A stretch of DNA of 46,292 bases from Vibrio scophthalmi LMG 19158 (GCF_000222585.1 NZ_AFWE01000038.1:1-46292); one strand, 5' to 3'; shown: positions 27,333-38,180, numbered from the stretch's first letter. Made by a program: numbers and translations. Notes: a model not told the origin generated them from the letters alone.

Positions 27333-28309
27333 AAAAAATTCTGATCAGTGCGCTGGCGCTGTTCAGTTTGAATACTCCATTAGCCTTTGCAGATGAAAAA
27401 CCTGCAGAGGCTTTGTTGCTTCAAATGAACCAAGCCAGTCAGCAACTCAATTATGAAATCTCTTATATCCTGATTAAGAAAAACAGTATTGAACCTTTGT
27501 TGTATCGTCATGCGATTGATGAGCAACAACAACTCGCACACCTGGTCTATTTAAGTGGTCCGGTGCGAGAAGTGATTCGTCGTGGTGACGAAATCAGCTA
27601 TATCGAGCCTGGTACAGATCCTTTTACGATTGAATCAAGCAATATGGTCGCGCCGACTATCCCACTGCTTAATTCGGATGTAGAACAGCTCAGCGAATTG
27701 TACGACTTTATTAAAGTGGGTCGTGCGCGTGAAGCAGGCGTTGCTTGCCAAGTGCTGCGTGTAGTGCCAAAAGATGGCTTACGCTACAGCTACATCCTAT
27801 GGATCGATGAGAAGAGCAAATTGCCACTGCGCGCCGATCTGGTTGATCGCGATGGCGAAGTGCTCGAGCAGTACCGAACTATTTCATATAGCGTCAATGA
27901 TAAAATTGCTCAGATCCTCGCGGGTTTGAACGACGTCAAGCTACCGCAAGTGTTGTCGTTGCCAAAAGGTGAAGTCAAACAATCTTACTGGACGGTCGGT
28001 TGGATCCCGAAAGGCTTTGAAGCTAAAGAGCTGAATCGCTACCGTATGGCGAACACTGAACGCATGGTTGAAAGCCAAATGTACACTGATGGTTTGTTTA
28101 ACTTTTCGATTTACGTTTCGCCGCGAGACGATCATTCACTGAAAGGTCAGATAGTTCGTCAAGGGCGTCGTACGCTACATACCTTTGTGCGTGATAACGC
28201 GGAAATATCAGTGGTGGGGGATATCCCTCCAGCAACGGCGAAGCGCATCGCTCAATCGGTAAGTTTCACTAAGCCATCGGCTGAATCGCAAGAGAAAGTT
28301 AAGCCATGA
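27329..28309 (+). CDS. rseB: Periplasmic sigma-E regulator RseB
   Basis: RseB (326 residues, normal about 318) has a signal peptide (MKKILISALALFSLNTPLAFA, cleavage near residue 21). A large N-terminal lipoprotein-like domain follows, then a smaller C-terminal domain (from about residue 215, YWTVGWIPKGFEAKELNRY). It binds the periplasmic side of RseA and protects it from DegS until lipopolysaccharide or unfolded porins displace it. ATGA overlaps at both ends couple it to rseA and rseC. Confidence 0.96.
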   Translation: MKKILISALALFSLNTPLAFADEKPAEALLLQMNQASQQLNYEISYILIKKNSIEPLLYRHAIDEQQQLAHLVYLSGPVREVIRRGDEISYIEPGTDPFTIESSNMVAPTIPLLNSDVEQLSELYDFIKVGRAREAGVACQVLRVVPKDGLRYSYILWIDEKSKLPLRADLVDRDGEVLEQYRTISYSVNDKIAQILAGLNDVKLPQVLSLPKGEVKQSYWTVGWIPKGFEAKELNRYRMANTERMVESQMYTDGLFNFSIYVSPRDDHSLKGQIVRQGRRTLHTFVRDNAEISVVGDIPPATAKRIAQSVSFTKPSAESQEKVKP

Positions 28310-28776
28310 TGACGGCATTGGCGACGGTGTCGGCCGTCACGCCTTGTGCATCAGGCTATGACGTTGAACTCAGCTGTGAACAAAAAACCAGTTGCTCAAG
28401 CTGCGCTTCGCAGAAGAATTGTGGCACCGGTATTGTCTCCAAAGCCATTGGCAGCAAAGTGCTGCATTGGCATTTGGCCACGCAGCAATTGCTGAAAGTC
28501 GGCCAAGTCGTCGAGATCGGTATGGCTGAAAAAAGCTTGCTGCAATCGGCAGCAATTGTCTATTTAGTACCGCTGTTTTCTCTCATCATTGGCGCGCTTG
28601 TTGCGCATTGGTGGATTGCCCCAGCCTTCGGCTTGGGTGAGGGCGCTGTTATACTATGTTCTATGCTTGCAACCGCACTTGGCATCATACTTGCGAAGCG
28701 TTTGGCTTTGCGCATCGAGCGACAATCCTCGCAACAAGTCATATTATTAAGAGTATTGGGCGAGCCTATCCAGTGA
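28306..28776 (+). CDS. rseC: SoxR-reducing / sigma-E positive regulator RseC
   Basis: RseC (156 residues; E. coli 159) is an inner-membrane protein with a cysteine-rich N-terminus (CEQKTSCSSCASQKNCGTG, residues 24-42) and two membrane helices (about 79-100 and 107-127). In E. coli it takes part in reducing SoxR, like the Rnf complex, and mildly favours sigma-E activity. It starts within the rseB stop (ATGATGA). A terminator follows before lepA. Confidence 0.94.
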   Translation: MMTALATVSAVTPCASGYDVELSCEQKTSCSSCASQKNCGTGIVSKAIGSKVLHWHLATQQLLKVGQVVEIGMAEKSLLQSAAIVYLVPLFSLIIGALVAHWWIAPAFGLGEGAVILCSMLATALGIILAKRLALRIERQSSQQVILLRVLGEPIQ

Positions 28777-28833
28777 AATACTCAAGTGACTTGGGTAACA
28801 AAATTGGATAGAATCCTCCAACTTGATTGAAAT

Positions 28834-28855
28834 GCCGTCAAACGACGGCTTTCTT
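28834..28855 (+). terminator. Terminator of the rpoE operon
   Basis: GCCGTC (28834-28839) pairs with GACGGC (28844-28849) around AAAC and is followed by TTTCTT. The tail is imperfect, so some read-through into lepA is possible. Confidence 0.75.
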
Positions 28856-28890
28856 ATGTCCTATTTAAAAGAGCTTAGTCATACCAAACC

Positions 28891-30684
28891 ATGAAGCACA
28901 TTCGTAACTTTTCGATTATCGCCCACATCGACCACGGTAAGTCGACCCTATCTGACCGTCTGATCCAAGTTTGTGGCGGTTTATCCGATCGCGAAATGGC
29001 AGCCCAAGTTCTTGATTCTATGGACCTTGAACGTGAGCGCGGTATTACCATTAAAGCGCAAAGTGTAACGCTTGATTACACGGCGAAAGATGGTGAAACA
29101 TACCAACTAAACTTCATCGACACTCCTGGGCACGTAGACTTTTCTTACGAAGTATCTCGTTCGCTTGCAGCGTGTGAAGGTGCTCTATTGGTAGTGGATG
29201 CAGGTCAAGGCGTAGAAGCGCAAACATTGGCAAACTGTTACACCGCTATTGAGATGGATCTAGAAGTCGTTCCAATCCTAAACAAGATTGACTTACCAGC
29301 TGCAGAGCCAGAGCGCGTAGCGGAAGAGATTGAAGAGATCGTAGGCATCGACGCGATGGAAGCAACGCGTTGTAGTGCAAAAACGGGCTTGGGTGTGGAA
29401 GATGTACTAGAAAACATCGTTGCTGCAATCCCTGCACCTGAAGGTGATCCTGATGCACCGCTACAAGCGCTGATCATCGACTCATGGTTTGATAACTACC
29501 TTGGCGTTGTTTCATTGGTTCGTATTAAAAACGGCTCAATCAAGAAAAACGACAAGATCAAAGTGATGAGCACTGGCCAAGTTTGGGGTGTTGATCGCTT
29601 AGGTATCTTCACACCAAAACAAATCGACACCACAGAGCTAAATACTGGCGAAGTAGGTTGGGTGGTTTGTGGTATCAAAGACATCTTGGGCGCGCCTGTT
29701 GGTGATACGCTAACACTGGCAAAAAATGGTTGTGAAAGCGCACTTCCAGGCTTTAAAAAAGTGAAGCCTCAGGTATACGCTGGCCTATTCCCAGTATCGT
29801 CTGATGATTACGAAAACTTCCGTGATGCACTAGGCAAATTAAGCCTAAATGATGCGTCACTATTTTATGAGCCAGAGAGCTCAGCAGCACTAGGCTTTGG
29901 TTTCCGTTGTGGTTTCCTTGGTATGCTGCACATGGAAATCATTCAAGAGCGTTTAGAGCGTGAATACGATCTAGATCTTATCACTACCGCACCAACGGTA
30001 GTGTACGAAGTGATTCAAACTGACGGTACAACCTTGTATGTTGATAGCCCAGCTAAACTGCCAGCAATCAACGACATTGAAGAGATGCGCGAGCCGATTG
30101 CTCGTTGTAACATCTTAGTACCTGCCGACTACCTAGGTAACGTCATTACCTTGTGTGTTGAAAAACGCGGCATGCAAGTCGACATGGTTTACCATGGTAA
30201 CCAAGTGGCCGTGACTTACGACATTCCAATGGCAGAAGTGGTTCTCGACTTCTTCGACCGTTTGAAGTCAACATCACGTGGTTACGCATCATTGGATTAC
30301 AACTTCCAACGCTTTGAAGCATCAAATATGGTACGTGTGGACGTACTATTGAACGGCGACAAAGTGGATGCATTGGCTATCATCACTCACAAAGATCAAT
30401 CACAAAGCCGTGGTCGTCTATTGGTTGAGAAGATGAAAGAGTTCATCCCTCGTCAAATGTTTGATATCGCAATTCAAGCGGCGATTGGTAACCACATCAT
30501 CGCACGTTCTACCGTTAAGCAGTTACGTAAAAACGTAATCGCAAAATGTTACGGTGGCGATATCAGCCGTAAGAAAAAACTGTTGAAGAAACAGAAAGAA
30601 GGTAAGAAACGTATGAAGCAGATCGGTAACGTTGAACTGCCTCAAGAAGCGTTCCTAGCGATTCTGCATGTTGGTAAAGATTAA
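28891..30684 (+). CDS. lepA: Elongation factor 4 (LepA)
   Basis: LepA (597 residues; E. coli 599) is a translational GTPase that acts on ribosomes, implicated in back-translocation, initiation or 30S assembly. It has the P-loop [14 protein letters not shown], switch 2 [28 protein letters not shown] and [13 protein letters not shown]-like domains and the LepA-specific C-terminal domain end [31 protein letters not shown]. Leucine is mainly CTA or CTT in this gene, unlike the preceding rse genes, suggesting strong expression. It begins the lepA-lepB-rnc-era cluster. Confidence 0.98.
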   Translation: MKHIRNFSIIAHIDHGKSTLSDRLIQVCGGLSDREMAAQVLDSMDLERERGITIKAQSVTLDYTAKDGETYQLNFIDTPGHVDFSYEVSRSLAACEGALLVVDAGQGVEAQTLANCYTAIEMDLEVVPILNKIDLPAAEPERVAEEIEEIVGIDAMEATRCSAKTGLGVEDVLENIVAAIPAPEGDPDAPLQALIIDSWFDNYLGVVSLVRIKNGSIKKNDKIKVMSTGQVWGVDRLGIFTPKQIDTTELNTGEVGWVVCGIKDILGAPVGDTLTLAKNGCESALPGFKKVKPQVYAGLFPVSSDDYENFRDALGKLSLNDASLFYEPESSAALGFGFRCGFLGMLHMEIIQERLEREYDLDLITTAPTVVYEVIQTDGTTLYVDSPAKLPAINDIEEMREPIARCNILVPADYLGNVITLCVEKRGMQVDMVYHGNQVAVTYDIPMAEVVLDFFDRLKSTSRGYASLDYNFQRFEASNMVRVDVLLNGDKVDALAIITHKDQSQSRGRLLVEKMKEFIPRQMFDIAIQAAIGNHIIARSTVKQLRKNVIAKCYGGDISRKKKLLKKQKEGKKRMKQIGNVELPQEAFLAILHVGKD

Positions 30685-30774
30685 AAAATTGGGCAACCGC
30701 TCAGTATCATGATCAAAATAAGTGAAAGGGTTTCGGCTCTTTCACTTTCGTGTTTTTGAAAGTAAGGGAAGTCA

Positions 30775-31671
30775 ATGGCGAATACGTTTTCACTGATCCT
30801 AGTTCTAGTAACCTTAGTTACTGGTATTGTATGGGTGCTAGAGAAGTTGGTCTTTGCAAAAAAACGTCAGCAGAAATTGGCTGAAGTTGAAGTGCAAACT
30901 AACGGCTTGGATGCAGCGGCGAGAGAAAAAGTCTCCGCGCAGCCATGGTGGATTGAAAATAGTGTGTCGATTTTCCCTGTAATTGCTTTCGTTCTGATAC
31001 TGCGTTCGTTTGTTTATGAACCATTTCAAATCCCTTCAGGCTCCATGATGCCAACATTGCTTGTTGGGGATTTTATCTTGGTTGAAAAATACGCTTACGG
31101 TCTAAAAGATCCTGTATGGCGTACTCAATTAGTTGAAACAGGTAAACCTGAGCGTGGCGATTCAATCGTCTTTAAATATCCACCTCAGCCAAGTGTTGAT
31201 TACATTAAGCGTGTGGTCGGTTTACCGGGTGATATCGTGCGTTACAGCACCGATAAACAGATTTGTATTCAAAAGCCAGGTGAAGGCGAGTGTAAGCCAG
31301 TAAAACTGTTCAATGTTGAAAAGAGCAAGCTAATGCAAAGCGGCGTGCACATGATTCAAATGAACGAGCAACTGGGTGAGCATGATCATCAAATTCTTAT
31401 CAATCCACTTCGTGAAGATCGCATTGAGGCGTATGAGCCTCGTAGCGGTGTTGCCGAGTGGGTGGTACCAGAAGGTCAATACTTTGTGATGGGTGATAAC
31501 CGTGACAACAGTGCTGACAGTCGCTACTGGGGCTTTGTTCCAGAAGCCAACTTAGTCGGTAAAGCCGTCGCTATTTGGATCAGCTTTGAATTTGAGCGTG
31601 ATCAGGATAGTGTTTTGCCTACTTGGATCCCAACTGGTGTGCGCTTCAACCGCATCGGTGGAATTAACTAA
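30775..31671 (+). CDS. lepB: Signal peptidase I
   Basis: LepB (298 residues; E. coli 324) removes signal peptides from exported proteins. It has two N-terminal membrane helices (about 2-25 and 62-80). The catalytic serine is S90 in PSGSMMPTLLVGD and the general base is K145 in YIKRVVGLPGD. The box MGDNRDNSADSRYWGFVP closes the active site. It is 90 bases after lepA, 15 before rnc, and co-transcribed with them. Confidence 0.98.
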   Translation: MANTFSLILVLVTLVTGIVWVLEKLVFAKKRQQKLAEVEVQTNGLDAAAREKVSAQPWWIENSVSIFPVIAFVLILRSFVYEPFQIPSGSMMPTLLVGDFILVEKYAYGLKDPVWRTQLVETGKPERGDSIVFKYPPQPSVDYIKRVVGLPGDIVRYSTDKQICIQKPGEGECKPVKLFNVEKSKLMQSGVHMIQMNEQLGEHDHQILINPLREDRIEAYEPRSGVAEWVVPEGQYFVMGDNRDNSADSRYWGFVPEANLVGKAVAIWISFEFERDQDSVLPTWIPTGVRFNRIGGIN

Positions 31672-31686
31672 CCAAATCGAGAGAGT

Positions 31687-32364
31687 ATGAATTCTCCAAT
31701 CGCAATTTTAGAGAAAAAACTCGGCTACACATTTAATGATGCCGAGTTTATCAATTTAGCGCTGACACACCGCAGCGCTAATGGGAAACACAATGAACGT
31801 CTTGAGTTTCTGGGCGATTCAATTTTAAGTTTTGTCATTGCTGATGAACTGTATCACCGCTTTCCGAAAGTAAACGAAGGTGATATGAGCCGTATGCGTG
31901 CAACGCTGGTACGCGGAAATACATTGGCGGAACTAGGACGCGAATTTGTTCTAGGAAATTACTTAAAATTAGGTCCAGGTGAATTGAAAAGTGGCGGTTT
32001 CCGTCGTGATTCTATTCTGGCCGATGCTGTCGAAGCTATCATTGGCGCTATCTATCTAGATAGTGACATCGAAGTGGTTCGCGGTATTGTGCTGAGCTGG
32101 TACCAAACTCGTCTTGATGAGATTAAGCCTGGTGCGTCACAGAAAGATCCAAAAACTCGCCTACAAGAGTTTTTGCAAGGTCGCAGAAAACCGCTGCCTG
32201 TCTACACAGTGACTAATATTAAAGGTGAGGCACACAACCAAGAGTTTACTGTGTCGTGTGAGGTTGCAGGTACTGGATCACCTGTAATTGGTAAAGGTAC
32301 CAGTCGTCGCAAGGCAGAACAGGCGGCTGCGGAAACGGCATTAGAGCAATTGACCAATGGCTGA
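31687..32364 (+). CDS. rnc: Ribonuclease III
   Basis: RNase III (225 residues, E. coli 226) cuts double-stranded RNA in rRNA maturation and antisense regulation. The catalytic signature [10 protein letters not shown] lies at 36-45, with the second acidic cluster in [15 protein letters not shown]. The dsRNA-binding domain ([22 protein letters not shown] to [17 protein letters not shown]) forms the C-terminus. The stop overlaps the era start by 8 bases. In E. coli Rnc cuts its own leader; I did not detect the equivalent stem here. Confidence 0.98.
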   Translation: MNSPIAILEKKLGYTFNDAEFINLALTHRSANGKHNERLEFLGDSILSFVIADELYHRFPKVNEGDMSRMRATLVRGNTLAELGREFVLGNYLKLGPGELKSGGFRRDSILADAVEAIIGAIYLDSDIEVVRGIVLSWYQTRLDEIKPGASQKDPKTRLQEFLQGRRKPLPVYTVTNIKGEAHNQEFTVSCEVAGTGSPVIGKGTSRRKAEQAAAETALEQLTNG

Positions 32365-33337
32365 TTCAACAGACAACAACGAATTTGATATCGATGCGTA
32401 CTTCGCATCAGGCGGCGAGAAAAAAACAAGCTCGCCAACCAACCAACACTGTGGCTTTATCGCCATTGTTGGCCGTCCTAACGTAGGTAAATCGACGCTA
32501 CTGAACAATATTCTTGGTCAGAAGATTTCGATCACTTCACGTAAGCCACAAACCACCCGTCACCGCATTATGGGTGTTGACACCGAAGGCGATTACCAAG
32601 CGATTTTCGTTGATACACCGGGGTTACACATTGAAGAAAAGCGCGCCATCAACCGTTTGATGAACCGTGCGGCTAACTCATCGCTAAGCGATGTGAACTT
32701 GGTGTTCTTCCTTGTCGATGGTACTCATTGGACTGCCGACGATGAGATGGTGCTTAACAAGCTACGCAACGCGAATTTCCCAGTGGTGTTGTGTGTCAAC
32801 AAAGTTGATGTAGTAAACGATCGTAACGACGTTATGATGCACATGGCTGATTTGTCGAAGTTGATGGACTTTGTCGATATCGTGCCTATTTCAGCGAAAC
32901 ATGGTAAGAACGTTGATGTACTGCGTAAGCACGTACGTGCGCACTTGCCAAAAGCGACGCACCACTTCCCTGAAGAGTATGTGACAGACCGTTCACAGCG
33001 CTTTATGGCGTCTGAAATCGTTCGTGAAAAATTGATGCGCTTTACTGGTGAGGAACTACCTTACTCAGTGACGGTTGAGATTGAACGTTTCGATTACAAC
33101 CCTGACACCGATGGCTTCCACATCAATGCATTGATTCTTGTTGAACGCAGCGGTCAGAAGAAAATGGTGATTGGTAAAGGTGGCGAGAAAATCAAAACCA
33201 TCGGTCGCGAAGCACGTCTTGATATGGAAGAGTTGTTCGGCCGTAAAGTTTACCTAGAAACATGGGTAAAAGTGAAATCGGGTTGGGCAGATGATGAACG
33301 TGCTCTGCGTTCACTTGGTTATATCGACGATTTATAA
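32357..33337 (+). CDS. era: GTPase Era
   Basis: Era (326 residues) binds 16S rRNA and helps 30S maturation. G1 is GRPNVGKST at 39-47, followed by [14 protein letters not shown] and ISAKHGKN. The KH domain has [25 protein letters not shown]. It is about 25 residues longer than E. coli Era (301), all in an acidic N-terminal extension ([20 protein letters not shown]). The start cannot be moved easily because the ATG is the one overlapping rnc. Downstream is a terminator. Confidence 0.97.
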   Translation: MADSTDNNEFDIDAYFASGGEKKTSSPTNQHCGFIAIVGRPNVGKSTLLNNILGQKISITSRKPQTTRHRIMGVDTEGDYQAIFVDTPGLHIEEKRAINRLMNRAANSSLSDVNLVFFLVDGTHWTADDEMVLNKLRNANFPVVLCVNKVDVVNDRNDVMMHMADLSKLMDFVDIVPISAKHGKNVDVLRKHVRAHLPKATHHFPEEYVTDRSQRFMASEIVREKLMRFTGEELPYSVTVEIERFDYNPDTDGFHINALILVERSGQKKMVIGKGGEKIKTIGREARLDMEELFGRKVYLETWVKVKSGWADDERALRSLGYIDDL

Positions 33338-33376
33338 CGAGCTTAGGCGATAGTGTGTCGCTCCGAGTTCGTATTT

Positions 33377-33405
33377 AAAGGGAGCCTTAATGGCTCCTTT
33401 TTTAT
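33377..33405 (+). terminator. Terminator after era
   Basis: GGAGCC (33381-33386) pairs with GGCTCC (33392-33397) and is followed by seven T. It lies between era and recO, so recO-pdxJ-acpS need their own promoter or read-through. Confidence 0.85.
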
Positions 33406-33427
33406 TATGGAATACGTATAGAAAACT

Positions 33428-34153
33428 ATGTCTTCAGAAGGCTTACAGCGCTGCTTTGTATTGCACCGCCGCCCTTACAGTGAATCGAGTTTGATCCTTG
33501 ATGTATTTAGTGAGGAGTATGGTCGTGTCACATTGATGTCTAAAGGGGCACGCAGTAAGCGTTCGAACCTGAAAGGCGCATTACAGCCGTTTACCCCTTT
33601 GTTACTCAAGTGGTCAGGCAATAGCTCAATGAAAACCTTACGCCAAGCCGAACCGATCAGCTTGGGGTTGCCACTTTCGGGCATCTTTCTCTATTCAGCG
33701 ATGTATGTAAACGAGTTGATTGGGCGAGTGTTGATGGCAGAAGTGCCAATGCCAGGGTTGTTTCATGATTACTTGCATGCGTTGACGGAATTAGCCCAAG
33801 CGGATAACCCTGAGCCAGCACTGCGACGTTTTGAGTTAGCGATGCTCTCTGCATTGGGTTACGGTGTTGATTTTCTCCATTGCGCCGGTACCGGTGAGCC
33901 GATTGATCCTAACATGACCTATCGCTACCGCGAGCAGAAGGGGTTTATTGCCTCGGTACGCTTTGATAATCTCACCTTCAAAGGCGATGAACTGATTGCG
34001 ATCAGTGAGCGCCGATTTGTTACCAAACAACAATTACACGCCGCAAAGCGCTTTACACGTATAGCGTTAAAGCCTTATCTTGGCGGTAAACCACTAAAAA
34101 GTAGGGAACTCTTTATCTCAAGAGTACCCCGAGCACGGAGTATTGAAAAATGA
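33428..34153 (+). CDS. recO: DNA repair protein RecO
   Basis: RecO (241 residues, E. coli 242) anneals single-stranded DNA and helps load RecA in the RecFOR pathway. The N-terminal OB fold ([40 protein letters not shown]) is clear, with the helical C-terminal domain after about residue 80. Its stop overlaps the pdxJ start (ATGA), the standard recO-pdxJ coupling. Confidence 0.97.
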   Translation: MSSEGLQRCFVLHRRPYSESSLILDVFSEEYGRVTLMSKGARSKRSNLKGALQPFTPLLLKWSGNSSMKTLRQAEPISLGLPLSGIFLYSAMYVNELIGRVLMAEVPMPGLFHDYLHALTELAQADNPEPALRRFELAMLSALGYGVDFLHCAGTGEPIDPNMTYRYREQKGFIASVRFDNLTFKGDELIAISERRFVTKQQLHAAKRFTRIALKPYLGGKPLKSRELFISRVPRARSIEK

Positions 34154-34881
34154 GCTCAATCTACCTAGGTGTTAACATCGACCATATTGCAACGCTACGT
34201 AATGCCCGTGGTACCAAGTACCCAGATCCTGTTCATGCTGCTGAGATTGCAGAGCGTGCCGGTGCGGATGGCATTACTATTCACCTACGTGAAGATCGCC
34301 GTCATATTAATGACCGTGATGTACGCATTCTGCGTGAGACGCTGCAAACTCGAATGAACCTAGAAATGGCTGTCACGGATGAGATGATTGAGATTGCACT
34401 GCAAACTCAACCTGAATACGTTTGTTTGGTTCCAGAAAAGCGTGAAGAGTTAACCACTGAAGGTGGGCTTAACGTTGCGGGTCAGCTAGAAAAAGTCAAA
34501 GCGGCGACGCAAAAGCTCTCTGCTGCAGGGATCAAAGTCTCTTTGTTTATTGATGCCGATCGCGAGCAAATTGATGCGGCGAAAGAGTGTGGCGCACCAT
34601 TTATTGAGCTGCACACCGGTCATTATGCGGATGCGCAAAGTGAAACCGATCAAGCGGATGAGCTGAAGAAAATTGCCGCAGGTGCAAGCTATGCTGACAA
34701 TCTGGGCATCACAGTCAATGCTGGACACGGTTTGACTTACCATAATGTGGCTGCGATTGCGGCAATTCCAGAAATTTATGAGTTGAATATTGGTCACTCA
34801 ATTATTGGTCGTGCTGCTTTTGACGGTTTGAATAAAGCGGTGGCGGATATGAAAGCCTTGATGGTTGAAGCGCGTAAATAA
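34150..34881 (+). CDS. pdxJ: Pyridoxine 5'-phosphate synthase
   Basis: PdxJ (243 residues, normal) joins 3-amino-2-oxopropyl phosphate and deoxyxylulose 5-phosphate to make pyridoxine 5'-phosphate. The N-terminal [22 protein letters not shown] and [14 protein letters not shown] are diagnostic; the [11 protein letters not shown] and [12 protein letters not shown] histidines complete the barrel active site. It is coupled to recO by an ATGA overlap and is 3 bases before acpS. Confidence 0.98.
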   Translation: MSSIYLGVNIDHIATLRNARGTKYPDPVHAAEIAERAGADGITIHLREDRRHINDRDVRILRETLQTRMNLEMAVTDEMIEIALQTQPEYVCLVPEKREELTTEGGLNVAGQLEKVKAATQKLSAAGIKVSLFIDADREQIDAAKECGAPFIELHTGHYADAQSETDQADELKKIAAGASYADNLGITVNAGHGLTYHNVAAIAAIPEIYELNIGHSIIGRAAFDGLNKAVADMKALMVEARK

Positions 34882-34884
34882 GCA

Positions 34885-35268
34885 ATGGCGATTATTGGTC
34901 TAGGCACAGACATCGCTGAAATTGAGCGGGTAGAAAAAGCATTGGCTCGTAGCGGTATGGCATTTGCGCAGCGGATCTTAACTGCGCAAGAACTTGCAGT
35001 GTTTGATTCACTGAAACAGCAAGGGCGCTATTTGGCCAAGCGTTTTGCTGCCAAAGAAGCGGCATCAAAAGCGCTAGGTACCGGCATTGCGATGGGCGTG
35101 AGTTTTCAAGACTTCACCATCGCAAATGATGAACTGGGCAAGCCAATATTAACATTGAGCGGTAAAGCGCTTGAGATTGCGACCACCAAAGGGGTTGCTC
35201 ATATCCACCTTTCTATCTCAGATGAACGCCATTACGCGATGGCGACAGTGATTTACGAAACGATATAG
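34885..35268 (+). CDS. acpS: Holo-[acyl-carrier-protein] synthase
   Basis: AcpS (127 residues, E. coli 126) transfers 4'-phosphopantetheine from CoA to acyl carrier protein. The Mg-binding [16 protein letters not shown] start and the [16 protein letters not shown] motif are intact. It closes the recO-pdxJ-acpS group and is followed by a bidirectional terminator shared with varS. Confidence 0.97.
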   Translation: MAIIGLGTDIAEIERVEKALARSGMAFAQRILTAQELAVFDSLKQQGRYLAKRFAAKEAASKALGTGIAMGVSFQDFTIANDELGKPILTLSGKALEIATTKGVAHIHLSISDERHYAMATVIYETI

Positions 35269-35282
35269 ATATGGTGGCTAAA

Positions 35283-35311
35283 GAAAAGAGCGCTTCCGCG
35301 CTCTTTTTTGT
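35283..35311. terminator. Bidirectional terminator between acpS and varS
   Basis: AAAAGAGCGC and GCGCTCTTTT pair around TTCC (about 35284-35307), with A to the left and T to the right. It serves acpS rightward and varS leftward. Confidence 0.9.
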
Positions 35312-35341
35312 TTTGGTTCGCTTGAGTTCAGCGGTCAGCGT

Positions 35342-38131
35342 TTAGCACTCGCTTTCCACCAGATAAGGCTGTGCGCTGGCTGTGACTTTTTCCATTTCAT
35401 CTTGCAGCTCAAATAACTCTGGCTCAATATCTTCGATTGTGTTGCCAGAGCGCAGAGCTTTCTCGATCGTGGCGCAGACGTTCTTCAAGCGCGGCACACC
35501 ACAATAAGAACAGCTGCCATGCAGCTTGTGCACGTGGTGAATCAACTGTTCAACCTTAAAGTTTTCATTTTCCAATGCTTGTTCGACGATGCTGCTGACT
35601 TCTGGCATATAGTCGAGCAACATTTGCAGCATCTCTTTAGCGAGATCCTCTTTGTTGGCTGACTGCTTTAATGCTGCTTGCCAATCAATGATCATATTGC
35701 TGTGCTCACTGATCAGATGCTGCTGAATCACTTCTGTCTGGGCGGGAATCGTCAGCTTTTGCAGTTCGTCTTCTTTAGTGTGCGGACTCCAATGCATCAA
35801 TACCTGCTGCAACACATGCTCTTCAATTGGTTTAGTCAGATAGTCATCCATACCCGCTTTCAACAGGCGATCGCGCTCGCCACTCATCGCATGAGCGGTC
35901 ACCGCAATCACGGGAGTATTGCCATTGAGAGTGGTTTTCTTTATGGCATTACAAGCGGTGACACCATCCATATGCGGCATCTGAATATCCATCAAAATGA
36001 TATCGAAATGGCGTTGTTCGGCTTGTTTGACCGCATCTTTACCATTGGTACAAGTGATGACATGTTCAACACGTTCATCAAGTAGCGCGCTGATCAGTTT
36101 TAAGTTGGCTGGATTGTCATCCACCGCCATCACGGTTAATGGCAAGGTTTCTGTATTGATCGGTATTTCAATTTCAATCTCAGGTAGGCTTTCTTGGTTA
36201 GCGGCCAAGGTTTGCAATAGCTTCTTACGAGATAGCGGCTTGGTAACACAGTGGATCTGATATTTCTGAATCAAATGATCAGAGAGCGCCAATGCGGTAC
36301 TTGGTGTACCGACCACCACGTGTGGCGCGCAGAGTAGCGCTTGCTCAACTTGCTTCTCGACTTTGCCTACCTCGTTAGAACGGTTTGGTGCAAGGTTAAG
36401 CAGTACATAGTCAAACGTCTCGACTTCATCAGGCATGGAAGAGCGGTAGGTAACAACCAGCCCTTGCTGTGCCAGAGTTTGGCGTGTAATTGAAGCGGCC
36501 TGCATGTTTGGCTCCACCAAGAGCAGTGAGCGCTGATTGAGCACTTGTGATTCAATCAGCTCACTCATCGGCATGTCGGTAGCATGCAAGCGTAAGGTGA
36601 ACCAGAAGGTTGAACCTTGGTGGAGGCGGCTAGTGAGACTAATTTCACCGCCCATCTGACTAACCAACTTCTGGGTGATAACCAAGCCCAAGCCTGTACC
36701 GCCGTAACGACGCGAAATACTCGCATCCGCTTGGCTAAAGGCTTGGAATAGCTGTGCCTGTTGGCGCTCTGAAATGCCGATGCCCGTGTCTCGAACCATA
36801 AATTGCAGTTCGACCACATCTTCTTTTTGCGAACGTAGTTCAACACTGATGTCGATGTTGCCGCGCTCGGTAAATTTGATCGAGTTGCCAACGAGGTTGG
36901 TGAGGACTTGCTGAATACGCAGTGGATCGCCCACCAGGCCAATCGGCACTTTAGGATCAATCTTCAAGGTGATTTCCAAGCCTTTTTCATGTGCGCTGGT
37001 GGCTTGCAAGCTAACCACCTCTTCTAAGGTCTCTTGGAATTCAAATGGAATATTTTCTAGCGCCAGTTTGCCCGCTTCCAGTTTGGAGAAGTCGAGAATG
37101 TCATTAATAATGGTTAATAAGTTGTTGGCCGACTTTTCGATGGTTTGCAAATAATCGGTTTGGCTATTGGAAAGCTTGGTTTTGAGCATTTGACGAGTAA
37201 AGCCAATGACACCGTTAAGTGGGGTGCGTAACTCGTGCGACATGTTGGCTAAGAATTCGGATTTTACTCGCGCGGCTTCTTGAGCACGTTTTTTAGCAAT
37301 GTCTAACTCGACGTTTTGGATTTCGAGCTGCTCTAGCGTTTCACGTAAATCGGAGGTGGCCTGATCAATGCTGTGTTGCATTTCAACATGGTATTCAGAC
37401 AGTGATACCGCCATCGCATTGATACCGTTTTTTAACTGATCCAATTCACCATGCATCTTTCCTTCAATTCGCACATCAAGATGGCCGCGACGAATCCGGT
37501 CGACCATGTTTTTCATGTGTGAGATTGGGCGCGTGACATCGTGCATTAAGCGCATCGCGAAAAAGCCGGATAGGCCTAAGCCGGTAAGCAGCACTAAAAA
37601 CGCGGAGAAAATTTCTTGGTACTGCTGCAAACGCAGCGAAGATAGGTCGAGTTCAATCGCGATATAGCCCATTGCTGGGTTGTTTTGTTGACCTCGTGGA
37701 CTAGAAATGATGCCGGACTCACTGATGATCGGCGCCCTTAAAACCAATGTATTCTCATTTAAGTTAGAAGTGACTAACAAAGGGATTGGTTCATTGCGCG
37801 GAAACGTCAGTGATTCAAAATTCGGATGGAAGTTTGAGGTAACAAATAAGTCGTGGTTGTAATCAAACACCGCAATACTGCGGACAAATTTGGAATTTTT
37901 ACGGTGCGCATAGCCAATAATGCGTCGCACTGATTCACGGCTATTGTTTTTTAGCCCATCTTCACTGGCGATAGCCAGTGGTTCGATAATACTTAGACCA
38001 GAATTGATCACTTGTCTTTCTAAGTCGTGATAGCGGTTGAAAGAGAAAATCGCGCTCAGAAGCAAACCAATTATTAGGGTTGGCGCTAGAGTGAGAGTAA
38101 TAACGCGGGCGCGTAAGCCATATCTGGTCAT
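35342..38131 (-). CDS. varS: Hybrid sensor histidine kinase VarS/BarA
   Basis: This 929-residue tripartite kinase is the VarS/BarA/GacS orthologue by domain order and by position next to rlmD-relA. Membrane helix 1 (about 10-31), a periplasmic sensor, helix 2 (about 175-193) and HAMP (about 195-246) come first. A coiled coil leads to HisKA with H299 in SHELRTP. The ATPase has N416, DTGIG 448-452 and GTGLGL 478-483. A degenerate receiver (534-640) is followed by a true receiver (DD 671-672, D715, T745, K767) and an HPt domain with H868. It phosphorylates VarA/UvrY, driving CsrB-type small RNAs, quorum sensing and virulence in Vibrio (established). It is monocistronic and divergent from rlmD. 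Confidence 0.95.
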   Translation of the reverse strand: MTRYGLRARVITLTLAPTLIIGLLLSAIFSFNRYHDLERQVINSGLSIIEPLAIASEDGLKNNSRESVRRIIGYAHRKNSKFVRSIAVFDYNHDLFVTSNFHPNFESLTFPRNEPIPLLVTSNLNENTLVLRAPIISESGIISSPRGQQNNPAMGYIAIELDLSSLRLQQYQEIFSAFLVLLTGLGLSGFFAMRLMHDVTRPISHMKNMVDRIRRGHLDVRIEGKMHGELDQLKNGINAMAVSLSEYHVEMQHSIDQATSDLRETLEQLEIQNVELDIAKKRAQEAARVKSEFLANMSHELRTPLNGVIGFTRQMLKTKLSNSQTDYLQTIEKSANNLLTIINDILDFSKLEAGKLALENIPFEFQETLEEVVSLQATSAHEKGLEITLKIDPKVPIGLVGDPLRIQQVLTNLVGNSIKFTERGNIDISVELRSQKEDVVELQFMVRDTGIGISERQQAQLFQAFSQADASISRRYGGTGLGLVITQKLVSQMGGEISLTSRLHQGSTFWFTLRLHATDMPMSELIESQVLNQRSLLLVEPNMQAASITRQTLAQQGLVVTYRSSMPDEVETFDYVLLNLAPNRSNEVGKVEKQVEQALLCAPHVVVGTPSTALALSDHLIQKYQIHCVTKPLSRKKLLQTLAANQESLPEIEIEIPINTETLPLTVMAVDDNPANLKLISALLDERVEHVITCTNGKDAVKQAEQRHFDIILMDIQMPHMDGVTACNAIKKTTLNGNTPVIAVTAHAMSGERDRLLKAGMDDYLTKPIEEHVLQQVLMHWSPHTKEDELQKLTIPAQTEVIQQHLISEHSNMIIDWQAALKQSANKEDLAKEMLQMLLDYMPEVSSIVEQALENENFKVEQLIHHVHKLHGSCSYCGVPRLKNVCATIEKALRSGNTIEDIEPELFELQDEMEKVTASAQPYLVESEC

Positions 38132-38180
38132 TATTGTCTAAACATCGTGGTGTGGATATGGGAAAATAGCCATCATAAAA

